A stretch of DNA of 64,000 nt, taken from positions 164,069-228,068 of the forward strand of contig NZ_LQOM01000046.1 in NCBI RefSeq assembly GCF_002101595.1, written 5' to 3'. The notes below the pieces were generated by a model. The model saw nothing but the letters and a program-made list of their open reading frames with translations, searched no databases and was not told where the DNA came from. Every line of letters starts with the position of its first letter. Position 1 is the first letter of the stretch. This stretch comes from Mycobacterium celatum. Its GTDB lineage: Bacteria > Actinomycetota > Actinomycetes > Mycobacteriales > Mycobacteriaceae. This document shows positions 53,148-61,337 of this stretch, piece by piece. The translations under genes were made by a program, and so were the position numbers.

Positions 53148-53963
53148 TTAAAGCCACCAACGTTCGAGCACCCGGGCCACCCCGTCGTCGGTGTTGGGCG
53201 CGGTGACTTCGTTCGCGGCGGCCACCGCCTCGGGATGCGCATTGCCCATCGCGACGCCGTGGCCGGCCCGCAACAGCATCGGCACGTCGTTGGGCATGTC
53301 GCCGAACGCGACCACATCCTCGTCGGTGATGCCCAGCGGCCGGGCGATCTCGTCGATACCGGTGGCCTTGCTGAAGCCCAGCGGCACGATCTCGATCAGC
53401 CCGTTGTTGGTCGAGTAGGTGATGTCTCCCTCGATCCCGATGTGCTTGGCCAGTTCGGCGGCCATGTCGTCACTGCGGGCCCCCGCCTTGCGGATCAACA
53501 GCTTGACGGCGGGCGCACTGAGCAGGTCTTCGATGGACACCTCGGTGTTGTCCGGGTTGAGCCAGGCATGCTCGTAACCCGGAGAGCTGATGAACTGCGG
53601 CGTCGCGGTGTCATGTGCGCTGCGGCCTATGCGCTCGACGGCCAGCCCGGCGCCCGGAATGACGCGTGTCGCGATCTCGGCCAGCTCGCCGAGGGTGTCG
53701 ACGGCCAGCGTGTGCGCCGACACCACCCGGTCGGTGGCCGCGTCGTAGACGACGGCGCCGTTGGCGCACACCGCCATCGGCGCGAACCCGAGCTCGTCGA
53801 CCACCGGCTGCACCCAGCGCGGCGGGCGGCCGGTCGCCAGGATGAACTTCGCCCCGGCCTCGACGGCGGCGTGAACGGCGTGCCGAGTACGCGGGCTGAT
53901 CCGTTCACGGTCGTCGATCAGGGTGCCGTCCACGTCGCAGGCAATGAGCGCGGGCAGTGTCAT
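53148..53963 (-). CDS. HAD-superfamily Cof-type phosphatase
   Basis: A 271-residue HAD IIB (Cof-like) hydrolase. Motif I IACDVDGTLIDD has the nucleophile and acid Asp, motif II is LATGRPP, motif III the Lys in FSKATGIDE, and motif IV FGDMPNDVPML. These enzymes dephosphorylate sugar phosphates, nucleotides or cofactors; the substrate cannot be told. Homologue of Rv3813c. It ends 5 bp from the convergent amidase-like gene. The PE_PGRS gene found here in M. tuberculosis (Rv3812) is absent. Confidence 0.9.
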   Translation of the reverse strand: MTLPALIACDVDGTLIDDRERISPRTRHAVHAAVEAGAKFILATGRPPRWVQPVVDELGFAPMAVCANGAVVYDAATDRVVSAHTLAVDTLGELAEIATRVIPGAGLAVERIGRSAHDTATPQFISSPGYEHAWLNPDNTEVSIEDLLSAPAVKLLIRKAGARSDDMAAELAKHIGIEGDITYSTNNGLIEIVPLGFSKATGIDEIARPLGITDEDVVAFGDMPNDVPMLLRAGHGVAMGNAHPEAVAAANEVTAPNTDDGVARVLERWWL

Positions 53964-54003
53964 CTGGGCAATCCGCCGTTCCCGCCGAGCGGCGGCGGCG
54001 CGG

Positions 54004-54756
54004 TCACAGGCGGCTCACACCCTTTTTGCGGGCCCGCTCCATCAATTCGGCGATCCGCAGCGCCTTGGACTCGTCGGGGGTCGGCGCGCTGCCGCCCAGC
54101 CGGCGCGGCACCCAGTAGGCGCCTGCGGGATGCGGGTACTCCTCCTGCACCCGATACAGCATCGACTTCATCGTGTCGCGCAGCCGGGCGTTGAGCTCGT
54201 CGGCGCCGCCCCGCGGTTGCAGCGGCGCACCCACCGCAACGGTGATCGGGACCTTGTTCCGAAACAGGTGACGCGGGTGGTCTTTGGGCCAGATCCTTTG
54301 GGCGCCCCACACGATCATCGGAATGATCGGCACCTGCGCCTCCAGCGCCAGCCGGGCCGCCCCGGTCTTGAACGGCCGCAGTTCGAAGCTGCGGCTGATC
54401 GTGGCCTCCGGATGTAGGCCGACGAGTTCGCCGCGTTTCAGCTCCCGCACGGCCACCGCGTAGGCGTTCGCGCCGTGGCTCCGGTCCACCGGAATCAGCT
54501 TGGCGTGCTTGATGACGTAGTTGACGGCCCGAACATCCTGCATTTCGGCCTTGATCATGAACCGCAGCCGCCGTCGGCGTTGATATGCGGCCATAGACGC
54601 CGGAAGCCAGTCGACGTAGCTGGTGTGGTTGAGCGCCACCAGCGCGCCGCCACGTTCGGGAATGTTCTCGAGGCCCTGGTAGGTGATCTTGGTGCCGTTC
54701 GCCGCGACCAGCGGCGGGACGACGATCTCCATCATCCGGAAGAACGGTTCTGCCAT
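54004..54756 (-). CDS. PlsC-family 1-acylglycerol-phosphate acyltransferase, copy 1
   Basis: A 250-residue PlsC acyltransferase with the catalytic NHTSYVDWLP (HX4D) and the acyl-acceptor motif HPEATISRS. It has one N-terminal hydrophobic part, and the C-terminus AYWVPRRLGGSAPTP is shared by all three neighbours. It is the last of three tandem minus-strand paralogues (homologue of Rv3814c). They presumably acylate glycerophospholipid or lipid-linked acceptors; which paralogue uses which acyl chain is unknown. Confidence 0.88.
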   Translation of the reverse strand: MAEPFFRMMEIVVPPLVAANGTKITYQGLENIPERGGALVALNHTSYVDWLPASMAAYQRRRRLRFMIKAEMQDVRAVNYVIKHAKLIPVDRSHGANAYAVAVRELKRGELVGLHPEATISRSFELRPFKTGAARLALEAQVPIIPMIVWGAQRIWPKDHPRHLFRNKVPITVAVGAPLQPRGGADELNARLRDTMKSMLYRVQEEYPHPAGAYWVPRRLGGSAPTPDESKALRIAELMERARKKGVSRL

Positions 54757-54790
54757 TCCATGCTCCTGTTAACCGGCCGGCCGCTGGTTC

Positions 54791-55540
54791 TCACAACTCT
54801 TGCTCCGCGCGCTTGCGGGCCCGCGCGGCGCGTTCGGCCTCCTCGAGAACTTTGGCCTCTGCCAGGGTAGGTGCGCTGCCACCGAGTCGCCGCGGCACCC
54901 AGAACGCGCCCTCGGGATGCGGATATTCCTCCTGCACCCGGTGCAACAACGACGTCATCTGGTCGTGCAACTGGGCTTCGAGCTGCTCGACGTCGCCGCG
55001 CGGCGCAAGCGGCGCACCGGCAGCCACTGTGATCGGAATTTTTTTGCGGCCGACGTTTCGCGGGTGGTCCTTGGTCCAGATGCGGTGCGCGCCCCAGACG
55101 ATCAGCGGCACGATCGGCACCTGCGCCTCCAGGGCCATGCGGGCGGCGCCGGTCTTGAACTCCTTGAGCTCGAAGCTGCGGCTGATCGTCGCCTCCGGCA
55201 TCAACCCCACCACTTCCCCCTCGCGCAGCCGTTGGACGGCCACCGCATACGCTTCTCCCCCGGCCTGGCGGTTCACCGGAATGGTCTTGGTGTGCTTGAT
55301 CAGGAAATTGACTACCCGCACGTCCTGCATCTCGGCCTTGATCATGTAGCGGATCCGGCGACCGCGGTGGTGCACGGCCAGGGCGGCGGGCAGCCAGTCG
55401 ACATAGCTGGTGTGGTTGATCGCGATCACGGCGCCGCCGCTGCGCGGAATGTTCTCCAGGCCCTCGAAGGAGATCGGGCTGCCGACGGCCTTGATGACCG
55501 CTTTTGCGGTGATCTCGAGCGCGCGGAATACCGGTTCCAT
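54791..55540 (-). CDS. PlsC-family acyltransferase, copy 2
   Basis: A 249-residue paralogue with INHTSYVDWLPAAL (HX4D) and MPEATISRSFELK. It starts MEPVFRALEI at 55540 and is the middle member, 34 bp upstream of copy 1 and 4 bp downstream of copy 3. It has the same C-terminal signature FWVPRRLGGSAPT. Homologue of Rv3815c. Likely co-transcribed with the other two. Confidence 0.88.
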   Translation of the reverse strand: MEPVFRALEITAKAVIKAVGSPISFEGLENIPRSGGAVIAINHTSYVDWLPAALAVHHRGRRIRYMIKAEMQDVRVVNFLIKHTKTIPVNRQAGGEAYAVAVQRLREGEVVGLMPEATISRSFELKEFKTGAARMALEAQVPIVPLIVWGAHRIWTKDHPRNVGRKKIPITVAAGAPLAPRGDVEQLEAQLHDQMTSLLHRVQEEYPHPEGAFWVPRRLGGSAPTLAEAKVLEEAERAARARKRAEQEL

Positions 55541-55544
55541 ACAG

Positions 55545-56327
55545 CTACTCCGGCGCAGCCCCCGCATCGGGCCGCAGGCGAGCCGCCTTGGCGGCGGCGC
55601 GCCGAGTGGCTTCTTCGGCGTCCAGCCGGGCGGCCTCGGCCAGCGACGGGGCGCCGCCGCCCAGCCGGTGCGGAACCCAGAACTCGCCTGCCGGATGCGG
55701 TCCGTAGGCGTCTTGCACCCGCTCCAGCAAATGCTGCATCCGGGAATGCAGCAATTTCGTCAACTCCGGCGCCGGCAAGGTGGGCTGGATCGGCTCACCG
55801 ACCGCCACCTCGATCGGCACCTTGGGCCGCAACAGCTTCTTCGGGTGGTCCTTGGTCCAGATCCGCTGGGCGCCCCACACAATGTGCGGGATGATCGGCA
55901 CGCCGGCCGCGATGGCCATCCGGGCGGCGCCGGACTTGAGCTCTTTGATCTCGAAGCTCCGGCTGATCGTCGCCTCCGGGTACACCCCGACCAGTTCACC
56001 GGCCTTGAGAGCGGCTACCGCCGCCTCGAACGAGGCAGCGCCGCTTTCCCGGTCGACCGGGATGTGCCGGCAGCCGCGCATGATCGGGCCGGAAACCTTG
56101 TGGTCGAACACTTCCTGCTTGGCCATGAACCGCACCTTGCGGCCGAGACCCTGCTTGTAGGCGGGCAGCCCGGCGAAGGTGAAGTCGAAGTAGCTGGTGT
56201 GGTTGATCGCGATGACGGCTCCGCCGGTCTCCGGCAGGTGCTCCACCCCGCTGACGGTGAACCGCAAACCCTGCAATCGCCACGTCAGGCGGGCAAGCTG
56301 AATGACAGTTCCGTACACCGGCTCCAC
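55545..56327 (-). CDS. PlsC-family acyltransferase, copy 3
   Basis: A 260-residue paralogue with INHTSYFDFTFAGL (HX4D) and YPEATISRSFEIKEL. First gene of the tandem trio, preceded by the tandem-repeat region. It is more divergent from copies 1 and 2, with a Phe-rich block after HX4D and a C-terminal Ala/Arg-rich tail (ATRRAAAKAARLRPDAG). Homologue of Rv3816c. Confidence 0.88.
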   Translation of the reverse strand: MEPVYGTVIQLARLTWRLQGLRFTVSGVEHLPETGGAVIAINHTSYFDFTFAGLPAYKQGLGRKVRFMAKQEVFDHKVSGPIMRGCRHIPVDRESGAASFEAAVAALKAGELVGVYPEATISRSFEIKELKSGAARMAIAAGVPIIPHIVWGAQRIWTKDHPKKLLRPKVPIEVAVGEPIQPTLPAPELTKLLHSRMQHLLERVQDAYGPHPAGEFWVPHRLGGGAPSLAEAARLDAEEATRRAAAKAARLRPDAGAAPE

Positions 56328-56398
56328 GCCGTCAACCCTAGTGTTTCGGTTGCCGGCGCGCGGCCTGCTCGAAAAAGAGGGTCGGCCGGGCAGCCGGC

Positions 56399-56508
56399 GA
56401 TCGCCGCTGGGTTGATGGCGGCGACCCGTCGCGCCCGGCTTCGCCGAGCTTACGATCGCCGCTGGGTTGATGGCGGCGACCCGTCGCGCCCGGCTTCGCC
56501 GAGCTTAC
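56399..56508. repeat. Perfect 55-bp tandem repeat (two copies), MIRU-like
   Basis: Copies at 56399-56453 and 56454-56508 are identical over 55 bp. Each contains an internal GCCGC/GCGGC inverted pair and a CGGCTTCGCCG core. The array ends 24 bp before the MBL-Rieske gene start. Size and location resemble mycobacterial MIRU-type variable repeats. Confidence 0.9.
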
Positions 56509-56532
56509 GATTCCGATTAGGCTTGGTCCGCG

Positions 56533-58083
56533 ATGCAGGTCACCAGTGTCGGCCACGCCGGCTTTCGGATCGAGACCCGGGCGGGCAGCATTCTGTGCGA
56601 CCCGTGGGTCAATCCGGCCTACTTCGCGTCGTGGTTCCCGTTCCCCGACAACAGCGGGCTGGACTGGGACGCGCTGGGCGACTGCGACTACCTCTATGTC
56701 TCGCATCTGCACAAGGACCACTTCGACGCCAGGCTGCTCGCCGAGCACGTCAACAAAGACGCCGTGGTGCTGCTGCCCGAGTATCCGGTGCCGGACTTGC
56801 GGGATGAGTTGGCAAAGCTGGGATTTCACCGGTTCTTCGAAACCACCGACTCGCAAGTACACCGGGTCGGCGGACCGAAGGGCGGCCTCGACATCATGAT
56901 CATCGCCTTGCGGGCGCCCGCCGACGGACCGATCGGCGACTCGGCGCTGGTGGTGTCCGACGGCGAGACGACGGTGTTCAACATGAACGACGCCCGGCCG
57001 GTGGATCTCGACGTGTTGCATTCGGCGTTCGGGCACGTCGACGTGCACATGCTGCAGTACTCCGGGGCGATCTGGTACCCGATGGTCTACGACATGCCGG
57101 CGCGGGCCAAGGAGGCCTTCGGCACCCAGAAGCGGCAACGCCAGATGGACCGCGCTCGCCAGTACATCGCGCAGGTCGACGCCACCTGGGTGATCCCGTC
57201 CGCCGGGCCGCCGTGCTTTTTGGATCCTGAACTGCGCCACCTCAACGACGACCACGGCGATCCGGCCAACATTTTCCCCGACCAGATGGTGTTCCTCGAC
57301 CAGATGCGGGTCCACGGCCACGACCGCGGACTGCTGATGATGCCCGGCTCGACCGCGGATTTCTCTGGCACACAGTTGAATTCGTTGCGTCACCCACTGC
57401 CCACCGAGGAAGTCGAGGCGATCTTCACCACCGGCAAAGCGGACTACATCGCCGACTACGCGGCGCGGATGGCACCGGTGCTGGCGGCGGAGAAGGCCCG
57501 CTGGGCGCCGGCCGCCGGGGAGCCGCTGCTGGAACCGCTGCGCGCGGCGTTCGAGCCGATCATGCTGGCCAGCGACGAGATCTGCGACGGCATCGGCTAT
57601 TCCGTCGAACTGAGACTCGGCCCGCAAACCGTCGTGCTCGATTTCCCGAAACGCACTGTGCGCGAAGCGGTTCCCGACGAGAAGTTCCGCTACGGCTTCG
57701 AGATCCCACCGGAATTGGTGCGCACCGTGCTGCGCGACAACGAACCCGACTGGGTCAACACCATCTTCTTGTCCACCCGGTTCAAGGCGTGGCGGGTCGG
57801 CGGCTACAACGAGTACCTGTACACGTTCTTCAAATGCCTGACCGACGAACGCATCGCCTACGCCGACGGCTGGTTCGCCGAAACCCACGACGACACCGCG
57901 TCAATCACCTTGGACGGCTGGGAGATGCAGCGACGCTGCCCGCATTTGAAGGCCGATCTGTCGAAGTTCGGTGTGGTGGAAGGTAATACACTGACCTGCA
58001 ACCTGCACGGTTGGCAATGGAACCTGGAGAACGGTCGCTGCCTCACCGCGCGCGGCCACGAACTGCGGTGCTCGCGGCTGTGA
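56533..58083 (+). CDS. MBL-fold protein with C-terminal Rieske [2Fe-2S] domain
   Basis: A 516-residue fusion. The N-terminal metallo-beta-lactamase-like domain has VGHAGFRIET and the metal motif SHLHKDHFD (HxHxDH). A long middle part is followed by a C-terminal Rieske domain (about 440-516) with C-P-H-L-K and C-N-L-H-G-W providing two Cys and two His cluster ligands. The layout recalls CMP-N-acetylneuraminate hydroxylase-like proteins. Homologue of Rv3818. Probably an iron-dependent oxidoreductase or hydrolase; the substrate is unknown. The stop overlaps the next gene by 4 bp. Confidence 0.88.
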   Translation: MQVTSVGHAGFRIETRAGSILCDPWVNPAYFASWFPFPDNSGLDWDALGDCDYLYVSHLHKDHFDARLLAEHVNKDAVVLLPEYPVPDLRDELAKLGFHRFFETTDSQVHRVGGPKGGLDIMIIALRAPADGPIGDSALVVSDGETTVFNMNDARPVDLDVLHSAFGHVDVHMLQYSGAIWYPMVYDMPARAKEAFGTQKRQRQMDRARQYIAQVDATWVIPSAGPPCFLDPELRHLNDDHGDPANIFPDQMVFLDQMRVHGHDRGLLMMPGSTADFSGTQLNSLRHPLPTEEVEAIFTTGKADYIADYAARMAPVLAAEKARWAPAAGEPLLEPLRAAFEPIMLASDEICDGIGYSVELRLGPQTVVLDFPKRTVREAVPDEKFRYGFEIPPELVRTVLRDNEPDWVNTIFLSTRFKAWRVGGYNEYLYTFFKCLTDERIAYADGWFAETHDDTASITLDGWEMQRRCPHLKADLSKFGVVEGNTLTCNLHGWQWNLENGRCLTARGHELRCSRL

Positions 58084-58412
58084 GCACGCAACAGCGCTAC
58101 GACGACGGCCTGGTCCAGTTGGATCGGGAGGCAATTACTTTGCGCCGCTACCACTTTCCTTCGGGCACCTCGAAGGTCATCGCGCTGAACAAGGTCCGCG
58201 GGTACAAGGCTGAGCCGCTGGGGCTGTTCATGCACCGGTTCCGGATCTGGGGCAGCTCGGATCTGCGCCGCTGGTTGCCGCTGGACGTGCGCCGGCCGTT
58301 CAAGTCGACGTTGATCACGCTCGACGTGTTGGGCACCCGGCCCAGCCCCGCGTTCACACCGGAGCGCCCGGACGAGTTCACCGCGCTGCTCGACGAGCTG
58401 CTCCGGCACTAG
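58080..58412 (+). CDS. Small conserved PH-like protein (Rv3819 homologue)
   Basis: A 110-residue soluble protein with strand-rich segments (LVQLDREAITLRRYHFPSG, FRIWGSSDLRRWLPLD) suggestive of a bacterial PH-like fold, no membrane helix and no catalytic motif. The GTG at 58080 overlaps the MBL-Rieske stop by 4 bp, so it is coupled to it and may act as partner or adaptor. Its stop overlaps the convergent oxidoreductase by 4 bp. Confidence 0.78.
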   Translation: MSTQQRYDDGLVQLDREAITLRRYHFPSGTSKVIALNKVRGYKAEPLGLFMHRFRIWGSSDLRRWLPLDVRRPFKSTLITLDVLGTRPSPAFTPERPDEFTALLDELLRH

Positions 58413-59971
58413 CGGCCCGCGTCTGCCAGCGCTTGATGGGCGGCGTTATAGCCCGGGATGAACGTGATCCCCGGTCCGCCGTGACATCCCGCGCTACCGA
58501 GGTACAGCCCCTCGATCGGGATCGGCTGCCCGAGATACCCTTTCGGGCCAGGCCGGTTGGGACCGATCTGGTCGGGGTTCAGCAGCCCATGGCAATAGTC
58601 GCCTCCGGGCGCACCGAACATGGTTCCCATGTGCTTGGGCGTAAAGGTGGTGTGCCGGATGATGCTGCGTTCGAAATTCGGTGCCAGCCTGGTGATTTTG
58701 TCGATCACCCGCTGACCCATCTCGACCTTGGCTCGGCCGTAGTCGACGCCGCCTTCGATCGGGAACCACAACGCGAACGCCGACGCGGCGTGCTTAGCCT
58801 CCGGCGCCAGGTCCGGGTCGTTCTGCGAAGGGATCTGTAACACCACCGTCGGGTCGGCTGGCACGATTCCGCGCCGGCATTCCTCCCACTGCTGCTGGAC
58901 TTCCTCCGGGGTGCAGAACAGCCCTATCGACGCCTGCATGGCCGGGTCGTCGAGCATTTGGTACGGCGCCGCGAAGGCCGGGGCTTCGTCCAGCGCGAAG
59001 TGCATCTGCAGGTAGCTGCCGCGGTGGTCGATGCGGCCGTAGCGTTCCCGGATATCGGCGGGCAACGCGGCGGGATCGACCAGCTCACCCAGGGTGAGGT
59101 CGGGCGCGATGCCGGAGACGACGACAGGCGCGGTCAGGGTATCGCCAGCCTCGGTGCGCACGCCGGTTACCCGGCCGCCGGCGACGAGGACTTCGGCCAC
59201 CTTGGTGCGCAACCGGACTTCGCCGCCGTCGTTCTCGAATTGCTTGCACAGATGCGACGTCAGCGCGCCGATGCCGCCGCGCAGTTTCTTCATCTGCATC
59301 GTGTCGCCGTCGGGAACGCCGATGCCGAAGGCCAGCGCGGCCGCGCTGCCCGGTGTGGCCGGTCCCCGATAGAGGGTGTTGACGGCCAGCACGGTCATCG
59401 AGCCGCGCAGCGCGCCGTGTTTCTCGCGGTCGGGCAGATAGCGGTCCAGCACGTCGGTCACCGAACCGAAGAGCATGTCATTGATCGCTGCGCGTTCGAA
59501 TTCGTTTGTGGCACAGGCATACATCTCGTCGAGCGTCTTGGGCCGCGCGCCGGCGTCGAAGCGGCCCAGAGCGCGGGTGGGGGCCTGGCTCCAGGCCATC
59601 AGCCCGGCCATGCCGTTCACCCCGTCGGCGCCGTGGACCTCGTTGAGGTGGGTGAACAGCTTGATCGGGTCGCTGTACTGGACCAGCGGATCGTCGCCGA
59701 CGCCGCGCACCGCTACCGACATCACGTCGAGATCGACAGTGGGCAGGTTGCCCAGTCCCAACTCGTCGGCGACCACCGGCGCGGTGGGGAACTGCACCGA
59801 GCCGGCGATCTCGAAGTGGTAGCCGTCGAAAAGCTCGACGGTCGAGGCCATTCCGCCGGCATAGAGCTTGGATTCCAAGCACACCGTGCGCAATCCGGCG
59901 CGTTGCAAAATCACCGCCGCGGCCAATCCGTTGTGCCCGGCACCAATCACGATCGCGTCGTAGTCGGTCAT
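58409..59971 (-). CDS. Phytoene dehydrogenase-like FAD oxidoreductase
   Basis: A 520-residue flavin amine-oxidase/phytoene-desaturase-type enzyme. The N-terminal FAD motif is YDAIVIGAGHNGLAAAVIL. The C-terminal FAD-interacting end GLYLGSAGCHGGPGITFIPGYNAA is typical of the CrtI-like family. No signal peptide. Start MTDYDAIV at 59971 with AAAGG upstream; an upstream in-frame extension to 60010 is less likely. Homologue of Rv3829c. The TetR gene is immediately upstream on the same strand, and an operator-like palindrome lies 42-77 bp before this start. Confidence 0.9.
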   Translation of the reverse strand: MTDYDAIVIGAGHNGLAAAVILQRAGLRTVCLESKLYAGGMASTVELFDGYHFEIAGSVQFPTAPVVADELGLGNLPTVDLDVMSVAVRGVGDDPLVQYSDPIKLFTHLNEVHGADGVNGMAGLMAWSQAPTRALGRFDAGARPKTLDEMYACATNEFERAAINDMLFGSVTDVLDRYLPDREKHGALRGSMTVLAVNTLYRGPATPGSAAALAFGIGVPDGDTMQMKKLRGGIGALTSHLCKQFENDGGEVRLRTKVAEVLVAGGRVTGVRTEAGDTLTAPVVVSGIAPDLTLGELVDPAALPADIRERYGRIDHRGSYLQMHFALDEAPAFAAPYQMLDDPAMQASIGLFCTPEEVQQQWEECRRGIVPADPTVVLQIPSQNDPDLAPEAKHAASAFALWFPIEGGVDYGRAKVEMGQRVIDKITRLAPNFERSIIRHTTFTPKHMGTMFGAPGGDYCHGLLNPDQIGPNRPGPKGYLGQPIPIEGLYLGSAGCHGGPGITFIPGYNAAHQALADAGR

Positions 59972-60012
59972 CTGCGCCGCCCTTTCCTGCTCTGCTGCGC
60001 AGGCTGGCACGT

Positions 60013-60048
60013 CTCCATAGTTTTGTCAATTATGACGAAACTATGGAG
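60013..60048. promoter_or_regulatory. Operator-like palindrome upstream of the oxidoreductase
   Basis: A 36-bp imperfect palindrome (arms CTCCATAGTTTTGTCA and TGACGAAACTATGGAG, one mismatch, 4-nt centre). Its core TTTTGTCA-N4-TGACGAAA matches the second site at 60688-60707. It covers the tetR stop codon and the oxidoreductase promoter region. Confidence 0.6.
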
Positions 60049-60665
60049 CAGGCGTTCGCGGATGAGGCATTCGTGAGGCCGGTTCGAAGCAACTCCAGCG
60101 CCGCGTGACACATTCGGGCCAGTTCACCCAGCGACCGGTCGTCGCCGAGCATCCAGAACTCCATTGCGCCGAAGACCGCGGCGGCGATGCAGCGTGCGGC
60201 TACCACGGCGTGCAACCGGCTTTCCGCTGTCATGTTCGCTTCACAGCTACGCCGGTGCAGCTGCGCCTCGATGGCATCGGCGAAGTCGGCCTGGACATCC
60301 TGCATGTGGCGGACGATGCGGCCGGGGTCGAGCTCGCCACCCCGCAGCGCGGCGACTTTGGTCACGGCTTCAACGTCAAAGGGAAACGAGAAGATGGCCG
60401 TCTGGACCGACTCGATGATCGGTTCGTCGGCGGGCCTGGCGTCCAGCGCGGCGCGAAACCACTTCAATCCGGTGTAGTCGGCAAACAGCAAATCGTGCTT
60501 GGACTTGAAGTGCCGATAGAACGTCCGCAGCGACACCCCGGCGTCCGCAGCGATCTGCTCGGCCGACGTGTCCTCCACGCCCTGGGCCAGGAATCGCACC
60601 TGCGCGGCCTGAATGAGGGCCTCGCGAGTGCGCTCGCTGCGCGCCGTCCGCGCGGGTCTGGCCAT
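60030..60665 (-). CDS. TetR-family repressor
   Basis: A 211-residue TetR regulator. The N-terminal HTH spans about residues 10-55 (TREALIQAAQVRFLAQGVED, IAADAGVSLRTFYRHFKSK), and a helical ligand-binding domain follows. Homologue of Rv3830c. It probably represses itself, the oxidoreductase downstream and perhaps the divergent membrane-protein gene, through the two similar palindromes at both ends of the gene. The ligand is unknown. Confidence 0.9.
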   Translation of the reverse strand: MARPARTARSERTREALIQAAQVRFLAQGVEDTSAEQIAADAGVSLRTFYRHFKSKHDLLFADYTGLKWFRAALDARPADEPIIESVQTAIFSFPFDVEAVTKVAALRGGELDPGRIVRHMQDVQADFADAIEAQLHRRSCEANMTAESRLHAVVAARCIAAAVFGAMEFWMLGDDRSLGELARMCHAALELLRTGLTNASSANACSIVSS

Positions 60666-60687
60666 GCCAGTACGGTACCTCGTCGAG

Positions 60688-60707
60688 TTTCGTCAATCTT
60701 GACAAAA
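60688..60707. promoter_or_regulatory. Second TetR operator-like palindrome
   Basis: TTTCGTCA (60688-60695), a 4-nt spacer, then TGACAAAA (60700-60707). It shares the core TTTyGTCA-N4-TGACrAAA with the site at 60021-60040. It lies in the 68-bp gap between tetR and the divergent gene at 60734, well placed to control both. Confidence 0.6.
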
Positions 60708-60733
60708 GACTGGCCGATGCCGAGACTGCCCAC

Positions 60734-61216
60734 ATGATCTCACTGCTGGTGCACGCAATCCTGGGGCTGACGGTCATCGGGTGGATCGTCGCGTCGAACC
60801 CGCGGGTTTTCGCGCGGCCGTCCCACGGCCCCCGCTTCTCGGCGCTCGAATGCGCGTACTACGCCGTCGGGGTCGCGTCGGTCGTGCTCGGCTGGTATTT
60901 CAACATCCGGTTCGTACGTGAGTACGCCACCGGGTCGGGCAATCCCCTGTGGGGACCGGGCAGTTGGTCGGACTACATCCGGCTGATGTTCACCAATCCC
61001 GCCGCCAGCTCAGCCAGCCAGGACTACACAATCATCAATGTCGTTCTGCTGCCGCTGTTCACCATCGTCGACGGCTACCGGCGCGGGCTGCGGCGGCCGT
61101 GGCTGTACTTCGTGTCCAGCCTGTTCACCAGCTGCGCTTTCGCGTTCGCGGTCTACTTCGCCACCATTGAGCGGCAGCACCGGCGCGACCGAGCCCACGA
61201 GAAGGTGAGCGTCTAA
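60734..61216 (+). CDS. Small membrane protein (Rv3831-like, DUF2834-type)
   Basis: A 160-residue protein with four predicted hydrophobic helices (LLVHAILGLTVIGWIVA, YAVGVASVVLGWYF, IINVVLLPLFTIVDGY, FVSSLFTSCAFAFAVYFA) and a charged C-terminus. The length and pattern match DUF2834-type proteins. Divergent from tetR and close to its palindrome. Function unknown; a long hairpin follows the stop. Confidence 0.75.
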   Translation: MISLLVHAILGLTVIGWIVASNPRVFARPSHGPRFSALECAYYAVGVASVVLGWYFNIRFVREYATGSGNPLWGPGSWSDYIRLMFTNPAASSASQDYTIINVVLLPLFTIVDGYRRGLRRPWLYFVSSLFTSCAFAFAVYFATIERQHRRDRAHEKVSV

Positions 61217-61259
61217 GGCGTCGCCTGGCTCAGGCAGAAATCCCTCGCGCAGAGCCACA

Positions 61260-61318
61260 CCGAGATCGACATTTTGCGACAAAAGGCCGAGAGATGGTCT
61301 GCAAAACGTCGACCTCGG
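61260..61318. terminator. Hairpin between convergent genes (before serS)
   Basis: Arms 61260-61277 and 61301-61318 pair over 18 bp with two G-T-type mismatches and a 23-nt loop. It lies between the stop of the plus-strand membrane protein and the stop of serS, so it can serve both strands. Confidence 0.65.
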
Positions 61319-61337
61319 CGAATTGGCCGCCGCGCCG

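Noticed and set aside
55055..55500. Plus-strand ORFs over the tandem acyltransferases
   Set aside because: All have the composition of antisense shadows; the minus strand carries HX4D and PEATIS motifs.
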